A stretch of 64,000 nt of DNA from Pseudomonas sp. LRP2-20 (GTDB taxonomy: Bacteria > Pseudomonadota > Gammaproteobacteria > Pseudomonadales > Pseudomonadaceae): assembly GCF_024349685.1 (NCBI RefSeq), contig NZ_AP025944.1:316001-380000 (forward strand), in the 5' to 3' direction. The notes beneath the pieces were generated by a model, which was given only the letters and a program-made list of their open reading frames with translations, did not search any database and was not told the DNA's origin. The position numbers and the translations under genes are program-made. Below, piece after piece: positions 8,522 to 17,569 of this stretch (position 1 is the first letter of the stretch; every line of letters starts with the position of its first letter).

Positions 8522-9394
8522 ATGTCCCAAGAACTCAGCGCCGAACAGATCCAGCAAGCCTTGCAAGGCATTACCATTCCGCCGCAACCGCAGATCATGG
8601 TCGATCTGCAGTTCGAGCAGTACATGCCTGACCCGGACCTGGAAACCATCGCCAAGCTGATTTCCCAGGACCCTGGCCTGGCCGGTGCCTTGCTCAAGCT
8701 GGTCAACTCGCCGCACTTCGGCCTTTCGAACAAGATCGGCTCGATCCAGCGTGCGGTGAACCTGCTGGGCAGCCGTTCGATCATCAACCTGATCAACGCG
8801 CAGTCGATCAAGGGCGAGATGAGCGACGAGACCATCGTCACCCTCAACCGCTTCTGGGATACCGCCCAGGACGTGGCCATGACCTGTCTGACCCTGGCCA
8901 AGCGCACCGGCATCCAGGCTGCCGACGAGGCCTACACACTCGGCCTGTTCCACGACTGCGGCGTACCGCTGATGCTCAAGCGCTTCCCCGAGTACATGCA
9001 GGTGCTTGAAGACGCCTATGCCAAGGCCACTGAGGAAACGCGCGTGGTCGATACCGAGAACCGTGCCTTCAACACCAACCATTCTGTGGTTGGCTACTTC
9101 ACGGCCAAGTCCTGGCGCCTGCCGGAGCACATCAGCGCGGCCATCGCCAATCACCATAACGCCCTGGCAGTCTTCCGCGAAGACTCGTCGCGTAATACCC
9201 AGAGCCAGTTGAAGAACCTGCTGGCCGTGCTCAAGATGGCCGAGCACATCTGCGCCTCGTACCGCGTGCTGGGCAACCAGAGCGTCGACCATGAGTGGAA
9301 TGCGGTCGGCCCGCTGGTGCTGGACTATATCGGTTTGTCGGAGTACGACTTCGAAACCCTGAAACAGAACATTCGCGAGCTGGGCGGGCACTGA
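8522..9394 (+). CDS. HDOD-domain signalling protein
   Basis: The 290-residue protein is almost entirely an HDOD domain, a relative of HD phosphohydrolases usually found in signal transduction. Typical stretches are LAGALLKLVNSPHFGLSNKI, IQRAVNLLGSRSIINL and LGLFHDCGVPLM, followed by NHHNALAVFRED. No receiver, GGDEF or kinase domain is attached, so it is a stand-alone HDOD protein of unknown partner. It starts at ATG 8522 beyond the palindromic element and ends 3 bp before mutM, so the two are probably cotranscribed. Confidence 0.88.
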   Translation: MSQELSAEQIQQALQGITIPPQPQIMVDLQFEQYMPDPDLETIAKLISQDPGLAGALLKLVNSPHFGLSNKIGSIQRAVNLLGSRSIINLINAQSIKGEMSDETIVTLNRFWDTAQDVAMTCLTLAKRTGIQAADEAYTLGLFHDCGVPLMLKRFPEYMQVLEDAYAKATEETRVVDTENRAFNTNHSVVGYFTAKSWRLPEHISAAIANHHNALAVFREDSSRNTQSQLKNLLAVLKMAEHICASYRVLGNQSVDHEWNAVGPLVLDYIGLSEYDFETLKQNIRELGGH

Positions 9395-9397
9395 TCC

Positions 9398-10210
9398 ATG
9401 CCGGAACTACCTGAAGTCGAAACCACCCGGCGCGGGATTGCCCCCCATCTGGTAGGCCAGCGCGTCAGCCGCGTGGTGGTGCGAGACCGGCGCCTGCGCT
9501 GGCCTGTCCCCGAGGACCTCGACGTGCGCCTGTCCGGGCAGCGCATCCTCAGCGTCGAGCGGCGGGCCAAGTACCTGTTGATCAATGCCGAGGTGGGTAC
9601 CTTGATCAGCCACCTGGGCATGTCGGGCAACCTGCGCCTGGTGGAGCTGGGCTTGCCAGCGGCCAAGCACGAACATGTCGACATCGAACTGGAGTCGGGG
9701 CTGATGCTGCGTTACACCGACCCGCGACGCTTCGGTGCCATGCTCTGGAGCCTCGACCCGTTCAACCACGAGTTGTTGTTGCGCCTGGGGCCAGAGCCGT
9801 TGACCGATCTGTTTGACGGCGAGCGCCTGTTCCAGCTGTCGCGCGGGCGTTCGATGGCGGTCAAACCCTTCATCATGGACAACGCCGTGGTGGTAGGGGT
9901 GGGCAACATCTACGCGACCGAGGCGCTGTTTGCCGCCGGAATCGACCCGCGCCGCGAGGCGGGTGGGATTTCCCGGGCGCGTTATCTGAAGCTGGCGATC
10001 GAAATCAAACGGGTGCTGGCGGCGGCCATCGAGCAGGGCGGCACGACCTTGCGCGACTTCATCGGTGGCGACGGGCAGCCGGGCTACTTCCAGCAGGAAT
10101 TGTTCGTCTACGGGCGGGGCGGGGAACCGTGCAAGCTGTGTGGCACGGCCCTGCGCGAGGTCAAGCTGGGGCAACGGGCCAGCGTGTTCTGCCCGCGCTG
10201 CCAGCGCTGA
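9398..10210 (+). CDS. mutM: formamidopyrimidine-DNA glycosylase
   Basis: The 270-residue enzyme removes 8-oxoguanine and formamidopyrimidines from DNA and cuts the abasic site. It starts [14 protein letters not shown], with the catalytic proline (P2 after Met removal) and E3. It shows a helix-two-turn-helix region ([21 protein letters not shown]) and a C-terminal zinc finger with paired cysteines (CKLCG...CPRC). Length is typical. It follows the HDOD gene by 3 bp. Confidence 0.97.
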   Translation: MPELPEVETTRRGIAPHLVGQRVSRVVVRDRRLRWPVPEDLDVRLSGQRILSVERRAKYLLINAEVGTLISHLGMSGNLRLVELGLPAAKHEHVDIELESGLMLRYTDPRRFGAMLWSLDPFNHELLLRLGPEPLTDLFDGERLFQLSRGRSMAVKPFIMDNAVVVGVGNIYATEALFAAGIDPRREAGGISRARYLKLAIEIKRVLAAAIEQGGTTLRDFIGGDGQPGYFQQELFVYGRGGEPCKLCGTALREVKLGQRASVFCPRCQR

Positions 10211-10275
10211 AGCCTGGGGCCGCTGTGCGGCCCGCCCCACAGGTATTGCAATGCCCGTGGGGCCTGCGCTGTACC

Positions 10276-10299
10276 TGTGGGAGCGGGTTTACCCGCGAA
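10276..10299. repeat. single REP unit
   Basis: TGTGGGAGCGGGTTTACCCG followed by CGAA is one solitary REP unit between the convergent mutM and ferredoxin genes. It belongs to the GTTTAC subtype of the pair at 3765-3859. Confidence 0.85.
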
Positions 10300-10327
10300 C
10301 AAGGGCGAAGCCTTTGCCAGGCAGCGA

Positions 10328-11278
<951 letters not shown>

Positions 11279-12877
11279 TCATGCACTCTGTGCCAGGCGG
11301 GCGGCCAAGGCTTCGCTGAGCATGGCGCTGATGGCATAGACCGACAGCTGCGGGTTGGCGCCGATGCTGGTGGGGAACAGCGAACCGTCATGAACCGACA
11401 GGTTTGCCAGCTGATGGTGACGACCGAGGCTGTCGCACACCGCCTGGCGCGGGTCGTCACCCATTGTGCAGCCCCCCATGACATGGGCGCTGCCCAGCCG
11501 GGTGCGAAATGGCTCCAGGCGCAAGCCGTCGATCATGCGTCGGGCCTGATCAAGGTTGGCAGCGGCGCTGGCGTCACTGTGTACCGGGGTGACCTGCGCC
11601 GCGCCCGCAGCGAGCTGGATCTGCGCCATGCTGTGGAAGGCGCGGCGCAGGCCGTCGCGCAGGTAGTCGGTGACCGGATAATCCAGCACCGGCGAGCCGT
11701 CACCGCGCAACTCTACCGTGCCACCGGTGCTTTCGGGGTGAAAACCGTCCCGCAGCAACGCCAGCATCACGTGGGTGTGGGGGAGTTCGGCCATGCGCCT
11801 TGCATTTTCGCTGCCATGGCCACCGAGCAGGGTGCTGGCCAGTGCCGGATGCAAGGGCGGCACCTCCAGCTTGTAGCCCACCGGCCCATCGACGCCGCCC
11901 TGCCACTGGAAGTGGTCGCTGTAGATCGATTGCGGAGCACCGTAGTAAGGGTCGATACGCGCGTCGAAGCGCGCAGCGCTGAAGTTGACCAGGTGCAGGA
12001 AGGTCCGTTTGCCCAGCCGCCCATGCGGGTCGGGGGCCTTGGAGCGCAGCAGCAGGGCCGGGCTGTTGATACCGCCACCGGCGACGATGTAGTGACGGGC
12101 GCGCACGCTGATCTGCCGGCCTGTGGGGTGGATGCCTTGCGCATCCAGGGCCTGGCATTGCAGCCGGGCGATGCGCTCGCCGTTGTGCTCGAAGCGTTCC
12201 GCGCGGGCGAGGTACAGCAGCTCGCCGCCATTCTCCAGGGTCGCCGGTATGCGCGTGACCAGCATTGACTGCTTGGCGTTGACCGGGCAGCCCATGCCGC
12301 AGTAGCCGAGGTTCCAGCAACCGCGCACATTGCGCGGGATTACCGCCCAGCGGTAGCCGAGCGTTTCACAGCCGCGCCGCAGTACGTCGTTGTTGGCGTT
12401 CGCAGGCATTGCCCAGGGTGTGATACCCAGATCGTGCTCGATACGCTCGAACCAGGGCTGTAATTGTGCTTCCCCCAGCCCGCTGACGCCATGCTCCGTT
12501 GCCCAGTGCGCCAGGGTTGGCGGTGGTGTGCGAAAGCTCGATGTCCAGTTGATCAGGGTGGTTCCGCCCACGGCGCGGCCTTGCAGAATGGTGATGGCGC
12601 CGTCCTTGCTCATGCGCCCCAGGCCTTCCTGGTAGAGGCTGGCGTAGGCCTCGTTTTCCAGCAGATGGAAGTCGCTGCTGGTCTTCAGCGGACCTTCCTC
12701 GATCAGCAGCACCTTGTAGCCTGCTGCGCTGAGCATCTGCGCGCTGGTGGCGCCACCAGCACCGCTGCCGATCACGGCGATATCGGCCTCCAGCGTCAGG
12801 TCCTGCTCCAGGCGTGAGCCGTCATGGGTGATCCAGCCACGTTCGAGGCCTTGGCGAAACGGGTCGGTTACAGGCAT
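11279..12877 (-). CDS. GMC-family FAD oxidoreductase (membrane alcohol dehydrogenase type)
   Basis: The 532-residue flavoprotein has an N-terminal FAD-binding fold with AVIGSGAGGATSA (residues 35-46), RAVGGTTLINW, a cysteine-rich GCWNLGYCGMGCPVNAKQSM stretch and the C-terminal GMC motifs HVMGGCTMGDDPR and NLSVHDGSLFPTSIGANP. The GGTTLINW and HVMGGCTMG forms are typical of long-chain or fatty-alcohol-type GMC oxidases and not of choline dehydrogenase. It lacks a signal peptide of its own. The gene lies 17 bp after a small Tat-signal protein gene and an aldehyde dehydrogenase gene, so an alcohol-to-acid pathway is inferred. The substrate is not determined by sequence. Confidence 0.82.
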   Translation of the reverse strand: MPVTDPFRQGLERGWITHDGSRLEQDLTLEADIAVIGSGAGGATSAQMLSAAGYKVLLIEEGPLKTSSDFHLLENEAYASLYQEGLGRMSKDGAITILQGRAVGGTTLINWTSSFRTPPPTLAHWATEHGVSGLGEAQLQPWFERIEHDLGITPWAMPANANNDVLRRGCETLGYRWAVIPRNVRGCWNLGYCGMGCPVNAKQSMLVTRIPATLENGGELLYLARAERFEHNGERIARLQCQALDAQGIHPTGRQISVRARHYIVAGGGINSPALLLRSKAPDPHGRLGKRTFLHLVNFSAARFDARIDPYYGAPQSIYSDHFQWQGGVDGPVGYKLEVPPLHPALASTLLGGHGSENARRMAELPHTHVMLALLRDGFHPESTGGTVELRGDGSPVLDYPVTDYLRDGLRRAFHSMAQIQLAAGAAQVTPVHSDASAAANLDQARRMIDGLRLEPFRTRLGSAHVMGGCTMGDDPRQAVCDSLGRHHQLANLSVHDGSLFPTSIGANPQLSVYAISAMLSEALAARLAQSA

Positions 12878-12894
12878 TGAGGAGGCTCTTGTTG

Positions 12895-13380
12895 TCAGAT
12901 CTTGGGTGGGCCGGGGTAGCCGCAGGCGGCCCAGGCTTCCGGGCGCTCGTACCAGGCCATTTGCAACAGTTGCAGCAGTGAGGCATGCCCCATGCGCAGC
13001 AGGTTCAGCGAGCTGTCCTGCCAACGTTGCAGAAATGCCGTGACCTGCGCGTCGCTTGCCTGTTCCCAGGCCCCCCAGATCCCGGTCAGCGGGCCGCGGG
13101 TCAGCGGCAGATTGAGTACATCGAACAATTGCCGGGTGAGCTTGAGCATTTCTGGCGATAGCGCAGCCAGCTTGTGATCGAGGCTTTGCAGCACCTTTTC
13201 GTCACTCGCTGCGGTGCCCGCGAGCACCACCGGAATCAGCGCAAGCAGGGCTGGCAGGTCATCGTCACGCAGCACCTGGTAACCGGCCGCGGGCGTTTGC
13301 GCGCTGCAGCCGACCAGGCTGGCGGTGCTCAGGAAAAGGCTGGCGCCGAAACTGAAGCGCAACAGGTCGCGGCGCTGCAT
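12895..13380 (-). CDS. Tat-signal small subunit of the GMC oxidoreductase
   Basis: The 161-residue protein starts MQRRDLLRFSFGASLFLSTA, a twin-arginine motif followed by a hydrophobic stretch and SLVGC, a plausible lipobox. The rest is helical, with WQDSSLNLLRMGHASLLQLL and MAWYERPEAWAACGYPGPP near the end, a tail seen in small partner subunits of GMC dehydrogenases. It probably carries or anchors the flavoprotein in the envelope. Its ATG overlaps the stop codon of the dehydrogenase gene upstream (TGATG), so translation is coupled. The frame extends to 13599, but the twin-arginine start and the overlap support 13380. Confidence 0.78.
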   Translation of the reverse strand: MQRRDLLRFSFGASLFLSTASLVGCSAQTPAAGYQVLRDDDLPALLALIPVVLAGTAASDEKVLQSLDHKLAALSPEMLKLTRQLFDVLNLPLTRGPLTGIWGAWEQASDAQVTAFLQRWQDSSLNLLRMGHASLLQLLQMAWYERPEAWAACGYPGPPKI

Positions 13381-14810
13381 CAGCGGATGAACAGCTTGTA
13401 GACCAGTCGCTGCAAGGCCTTGCCATAGGGCGGGTAGATCAGCCGCGCAGCATTCAGGCGCTGCTTGGCCAATACCGCCTTGGCCTTGCTGAAGGTCTGG
13501 AAGCCTTCGTGGCCATGGTAATGCCCCATGCCTGAGGGGCCGACCCCGCCGAACGGCAAGTCGTCCTGGGCCACGTGCAGCAAGGTATCGTTCAGGCACA
13601 CGCCGCCGGAGTGGCTGTGCTGCAGCACATGCTGCTGCTCGCTACGGTCGTAGCCGAAGTAGTACAGCGCCAGTGGGCGTGGGCGCTGATTGATGTAGGC
13701 CAGGGCATCGTCGAGGTGGTCGTAGGGCACCAGCGGCAGCAGCGGGCCGAAGATCTCGTCCTGCATCACCTGCATGCTGTCGTTGACCCTGATCAGCAGG
13801 TGCGGCGGCAGGCGTCGGCCCTGGCGCGTCTCGTCGGCATACAGGTCAAGCACCTGGGCGCCCTTGCCACGGGCATCGTCCAGCAGGTGCTGCAGGCGCT
13901 GCAACTGCCGTGGGTTGATGATGGCGCTGTAGTCGGGGTTGTCGGCGATGCGTGGGTACATGCGCTTGACGACGTGACGGTAGGCATCGGCGAAGTCGTT
14001 CAGGCGCTCGCGCGGTACCAGCACGTAGTCGGGGGCGACGCAGGTCTGGCCGGCATTGAGGGTCTTGCCGAAGGCGATGCGCTCGGCAGCTGCGTCCAGC
14101 GGTACGTTGGCCGAGACAATGGCGGGCGACTTGCCGCCCAGCTCCAGGGTCACCGGGGTCAGGTTTTGCGCGGCGGCCAACATGACCTGGCGGCCGATGC
14201 TGGTAGCGCCGGTGAACAGCAGGTGGTCGAAGGGCAGGCGGGCGAACGCCTGGCCGACCTCGACCTCGCCCAGTACCACGCTGACCAGGTCTTCGGGGAA
14301 TACTCGTTCAAGGAGTGCTTTGAGGGCTGCGCCGCTGGCCGGCGTAGCTTCGCTCAGCTTTAACATGACCCGGTTGCCGGCGGCCAGGGCGCCGGTGAGC
14401 GGGCCGATGGCGAGAAACAGCGGGTAGTTCCACGGCACGATGATGCCCACCACGCCCAGCGGCTGGTACAGCACGCGAGCGCTGGCCGGCTGGAAGGCCA
14501 GGCCCACGGCGCGTCGGGCCGGGCGCATCCAGCGCTGCAGGTGGCGTTCGGCATGGCGAATGCCTTGCACCGAAGGTAGCAGCTCGGCCAGCAGCGTTTC
14601 GTCGGCACTGCGGCCGCTGAAGTCGGCATCGATGGCTTCGATCAGTGCTTGCTGGTCCGCCAGCAAGGCCTCGCGCAGGCTTTTCAGCCACTGCCGCCGC
14701 TGTGCTGCCGGTGGCATGGGGTTGCCGGCAAAGGCCTGGCGCTGGGCGGCGAACGTCGCTTCCAGGTCGTTGTCGGAATGCACAGGAGGCAAGGCGATGG
14801 GCGAGGTCAC
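13380..14810 (-). CDS. calB: NAD(P)-dependent aldehyde dehydrogenase, coniferyl-aldehyde type
   Basis: The 476-residue enzyme oxidises an aldehyde to its acid. ALDH features are VGIIVPWNYPLFLAIGP, the catalytic glutamate in VTLELGGKSPAIV and the nucleophile cysteine in LNAGQTCVAPDYVLV. The short length, without the extra N-terminal region, and the C-terminal KLFIR tail fit the class-3-like coniferyl aldehyde dehydrogenases (CalB) of Pseudomonas. True substrates may be other aryl or long-chain aldehydes made by the GMC enzyme encoded downstream. It is the first gene of a three-gene operon divergent from a TetR regulator. Confidence 0.85.
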   Translation of the reverse strand: MTSPIALPPVHSDNDLEATFAAQRQAFAGNPMPPAAQRRQWLKSLREALLADQQALIEAIDADFSGRSADETLLAELLPSVQGIRHAERHLQRWMRPARRAVGLAFQPASARVLYQPLGVVGIIVPWNYPLFLAIGPLTGALAAGNRVMLKLSEATPASGAALKALLERVFPEDLVSVVLGEVEVGQAFARLPFDHLLFTGATSIGRQVMLAAAQNLTPVTLELGGKSPAIVSANVPLDAAAERIAFGKTLNAGQTCVAPDYVLVPRERLNDFADAYRHVVKRMYPRIADNPDYSAIINPRQLQRLQHLLDDARGKGAQVLDLYADETRQGRRLPPHLLIRVNDSMQVMQDEIFGPLLPLVPYDHLDDALAYINQRPRPLALYYFGYDRSEQQHVLQHSHSGGVCLNDTLLHVAQDDLPFGGVGPSGMGHYHGHEGFQTFSKAKAVLAKQRLNAARLIYPPYGKALQRLVYKLFIR

Positions 14811-14961
14811 GGTGGTCTCCCGTCTGGGCTCGAAGTCCCTAGAGCCTATACTCTAATTCGTACCATGGTGCGACTTTTTTCACCGGCGCAAACGGTGCAT
14901 CAGCGGCATGATTGAACGTATCATGGCCCATTATCGAAAGCCCGCAGACTGGGAGCTGAAC

Positions 14962-15627
14962 ATGGCCCCGCGCATGAAGACCCGAGAGCGCATCGTGCAG
15001 AACAGCCTGGAGCTGTTCAACCAGCAGGGCGAACGCAGCGTCAGTACCAACCACATTGCCGCGCACATGGAAATCTCGCCCGGCAACCTCTACTACCACT
15101 TCCCCAACAAGCAGGCGATCATCGCCCTGTTGTTCAGCCAGTACGAAGAGCTGGTGGACAGCTTCCTGCGCCCGCCGCAGGGCCGCAGGGCCACGGTCGA
15201 GGACAAGCGCTTCTACCTCAAGGCGCTGCTCGCGGCGATGTGGAACTACCGCTTCCTGCACCGTGACCTGGAACACCTGCTGGAAAGCGATCCCGAACTG
15301 GCCGCCCGCTACCGGCGCTTTTCCGAGCGCTGCCTGCGCCAGGGCCAGGCGATATACCGTGGCTTCGTCGATGCCGGGATTCTGGCCATGGAAGCTGCGC
15401 AGATCGAATCGCTGACCATCAATGCCTGGATCGTGCTGACCTCGTGGGTACGCTTTCTCAGCACTACGCGGGAACATTCCGCGCATCTGGGTGAAGAAGC
15501 CTTCAAGCGTGGCGTCTATCAGGTGCTGGTTCTGGAGCTCGGTTTCGTCACCCTTGACGCCCGCAGCGCCGTGGACGCTCTGTGCCAGGAATTCCACGTT
15601 CCCTTCAATCAGGCCCTGGAACAGTAG
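14962..15627 (+). CDS. TetR/AcrR-family transcriptional regulator
   Basis: The 221-residue protein has a TetR N-terminal helix-turn-helix (RERIVQNSLELFNQQGERSV, then MEISPGNLYYHFPNKQAII) and a helical ligand domain. It probably controls the divergent calB-small subunit-GMC operon, whose start is about 150 bp away. ATGs exist at 14908, 14923 and 14962. Only the last has a good RBS (GGGAG seven bases upstream), so it is chosen with moderate certainty. The gap upstream contains ACTCTAATTCGTACCATGG, an AT-rich candidate operator-promoter zone near 14848-14867. Confidence 0.85.
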   Translation: MAPRMKTRERIVQNSLELFNQQGERSVSTNHIAAHMEISPGNLYYHFPNKQAIIALLFSQYEELVDSFLRPPQGRRATVEDKRFYLKALLAAMWNYRFLHRDLEHLLESDPELAARYRRFSERCLRQGQAIYRGFVDAGILAMEAAQIESLTINAWIVLTSWVRFLSTTREHSAHLGEEAFKRGVYQVLVLELGFVTLDARSAVDALCQEFHVPFNQALEQ

Positions 15628-15661
15628 CCAGGGCCTTCGTGCCATCGATCAGGAGATTGTC

Positions 15662-16516
15662 ATGCCCCTTGCGCAATTGATCACCCCGCAACAGCTGGCC
15701 GAGCGTCTGGACTCGCCCAAGCTGGTGATCCTGGATTGTCGTTTTGCCCTGGAGGATGTGGATTACGGCCAGCGCAGTTATGCCGAAGGGCATATCGCCG
15801 GCGCGCATTTTGCCGATCTGGAGCGTGACTTGAGCGGGCCGGTCAGCAAGGGGCGCACCGGCCGCCACCCGCTGCCGGACCCGCACCGGCTGGTCGAGCG
15901 CCTGCGCGAGTGGGGCCTGGACAACGACAGCGAAGTGGTGCTCTACGACGATGGTCCCGGCGCTTTTGCCGCCCGGGCCTGGTGGTTGCTGGTCTGGCTG
16001 GGCAAGCGCAGCAACGTGGCGATTCTCGATGGTGGCCTCAAGGCCTGGCATGCGGCGCATCTGCCGCTGAGCCTGGATGCGCCAGCCAAGCGCGAGGGGA
16101 CGTTCAGCGGTGAGCCGGATGCCAAGCTGCTGATCGACGCCGAGCACCTGGCCAAGCGCCTGGGTAGCCCTGACCTGACCCTGATCGATGCCCGTGCGTT
16201 GCCGCGCTTTCGCGGGGAGGTGGAGCCGATCGACCCGATTGCCGGGCACATTCCGGGTGCCCGGTGCGTGGCCTTCAACGAAAATCTCGGTGCCGATGGG
16301 CGCTTCCTGGCGCCGGAGCAGCTCAAGCAACGTTTCGCCGAGAAGCTGGCAGGGCGCTCGCCAGAGCAACTGGTGGCCTACTGCGGGTCAGGCGTGACGG
16401 CCTGCCATAACCTGTTTTCCCTGGCGCTGGCAGGGTATCCGTTGGGCAAGTTGTATGCCGGGTCGTGGAGCGAGTGGATCAATGATCCCAAGCATGGCGT
16501 GGCGACTGGCGAATAA
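15662..16516 (+). CDS. thiosulfate/3-mercaptopyruvate sulfurtransferase
   Basis: The 284-residue protein has two rhodanese domains in tandem. The C-terminal one carries the active-site loop CGSGVTAC. The CGSGVTA form is that of 3-mercaptopyruvate sulfurtransferases (SseA) more than of rhodanese proper, though Pseudomonas genomes often label it thiosulfate sulfurtransferase. It has EGHIAGAHFADLERDLSG in the first domain and GHIPGARCVAFNENL in the second. ATG 15662 follows an AGGAG box. It is 34 bp downstream of the TetR gene and may share its transcript. Confidence 0.88.
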   Translation: MPLAQLITPQQLAERLDSPKLVILDCRFALEDVDYGQRSYAEGHIAGAHFADLERDLSGPVSKGRTGRHPLPDPHRLVERLREWGLDNDSEVVLYDDGPGAFAARAWWLLVWLGKRSNVAILDGGLKAWHAAHLPLSLDAPAKREGTFSGEPDAKLLIDAEHLAKRLGSPDLTLIDARALPRFRGEVEPIDPIAGHIPGARCVAFNENLGADGRFLAPEQLKQRFAEKLAGRSPEQLVAYCGSGVTACHNLFSLALAGYPLGKLYAGSWSEWINDPKHGVATGE

Positions 16517-17509
16517 TCACTGACCGTCGACAAGCCACTGCGGAATCCGCCGCTCCAGGTAATAGCCCGGATTCCGCAGGCTGCCGTCGACAAATCCGAC
16601 ATGCCCACCCCGCTCATGCAACTCGAACTGTGTTTGCGGCGCCAGTTCACTGGCCGCGGGCAGGCTGTGGTTGAACACGAAGGGGTCATCGATGGAATGG
16701 ATGATCAACGTCGGCGTGCGGTTTTCCCCCAGATAGAACCGGCTAGATGCGCGTCGATAATAATCATGGGCATCGTTGAAACCGTTGAGCGGTGCAGTGA
16801 CCTTGCCGTCGAAATCCCAGAACGTCTTCAACCGGCCCAATGGCCCCAGCCGGTCGAGCACGGCCAGGCCCTCGTGGTGCCCGCGGTCGCGGAAGTGCCG
16901 TTGTTTCACCTGCACATAGGCCATCATCTCGCGCATGAAATGCGCCTGGTACACCTTGGAAAAGCCCTGGCCGATGCGGTCGGCGCACTGATCCAGGCGA
17001 AACGGCACCGAGACTGCCACGGCCGCTTGCAGCTGGCTGGCAGAACCACTTTCCCCCAGGTATTTGAGCAGCACATTGCCGCCCAGTGAATAGCCGACGG
17101 CATACAACGGAGCCAGTGGGCGTTGGGCATGCAGGTGTGCGACCACTTCGGCGAGGTCTTCGCTGGCGCCGGAATGGTAGCTGCGCGGCAGCAGGTTCGG
17201 CTCGCCCGAACAGCCACGCCAGTTCACTGCCACGCTGGCCCAGCCGCGAGCTTGCAGCGATTGTTGCAAGCCTTTGACATAAGGCGAATGGGACGAGCCG
17301 GTCAGGCCGTGCAGGACCAGCACCAGCGGCGCATCCGGGCTATGCGGCCCATGCCAGTCGAGGTCGAGAAAATCGCCATCGGCCAGCCACAGGCGTTCGC
17401 GGCTTCGTTCCAGCTCCGGCAGCTTGCGCCACAGTGGCCCCCACAGGGTTTGCAGGTGAGGGTTGGACAGGCCGATGGCCGGGCGGAACGTGGCGGTGAG
17501 ACTGGGCAT
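16517..17509 (-). CDS. alpha/beta hydrolase, YheT family
   Basis: The 330-residue protein has the family N-terminus LSNPHLQTLWGPLWRK and an alpha/beta hydrolase core. LVLHGLTGSSHSPYVKGL is the oxyanion region and YAVGYSLGGNVLLKYLGE the nucleophile elbow with the catalytic serine. DDPFV supplies the acid and GGHVGFV the histidine. YheT-like enzymes are predicted carboxylesterases of unknown physiological substrate. It converges with the sulfurtransferase gene, its stop codon adjoining the other. Confidence 0.88.
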   Translation of the reverse strand: MPSLTATFRPAIGLSNPHLQTLWGPLWRKLPELERSRERLWLADGDFLDLDWHGPHSPDAPLVLVLHGLTGSSHSPYVKGLQQSLQARGWASVAVNWRGCSGEPNLLPRSYHSGASEDLAEVVAHLHAQRPLAPLYAVGYSLGGNVLLKYLGESGSASQLQAAVAVSVPFRLDQCADRIGQGFSKVYQAHFMREMMAYVQVKQRHFRDRGHHEGLAVLDRLGPLGRLKTFWDFDGKVTAPLNGFNDAHDYYRRASSRFYLGENRTPTLIIHSIDDPFVFNHSLPAASELAPQTQFELHERGGHVGFVDGSLRNPGYYLERRIPQWLVDGQ

Positions 17510-17569
17510 GCTGGGCGACTCTTGATATGCCTGCGTAGAGTGCCATGAAACCCCGCCGCTGTACCTGAG

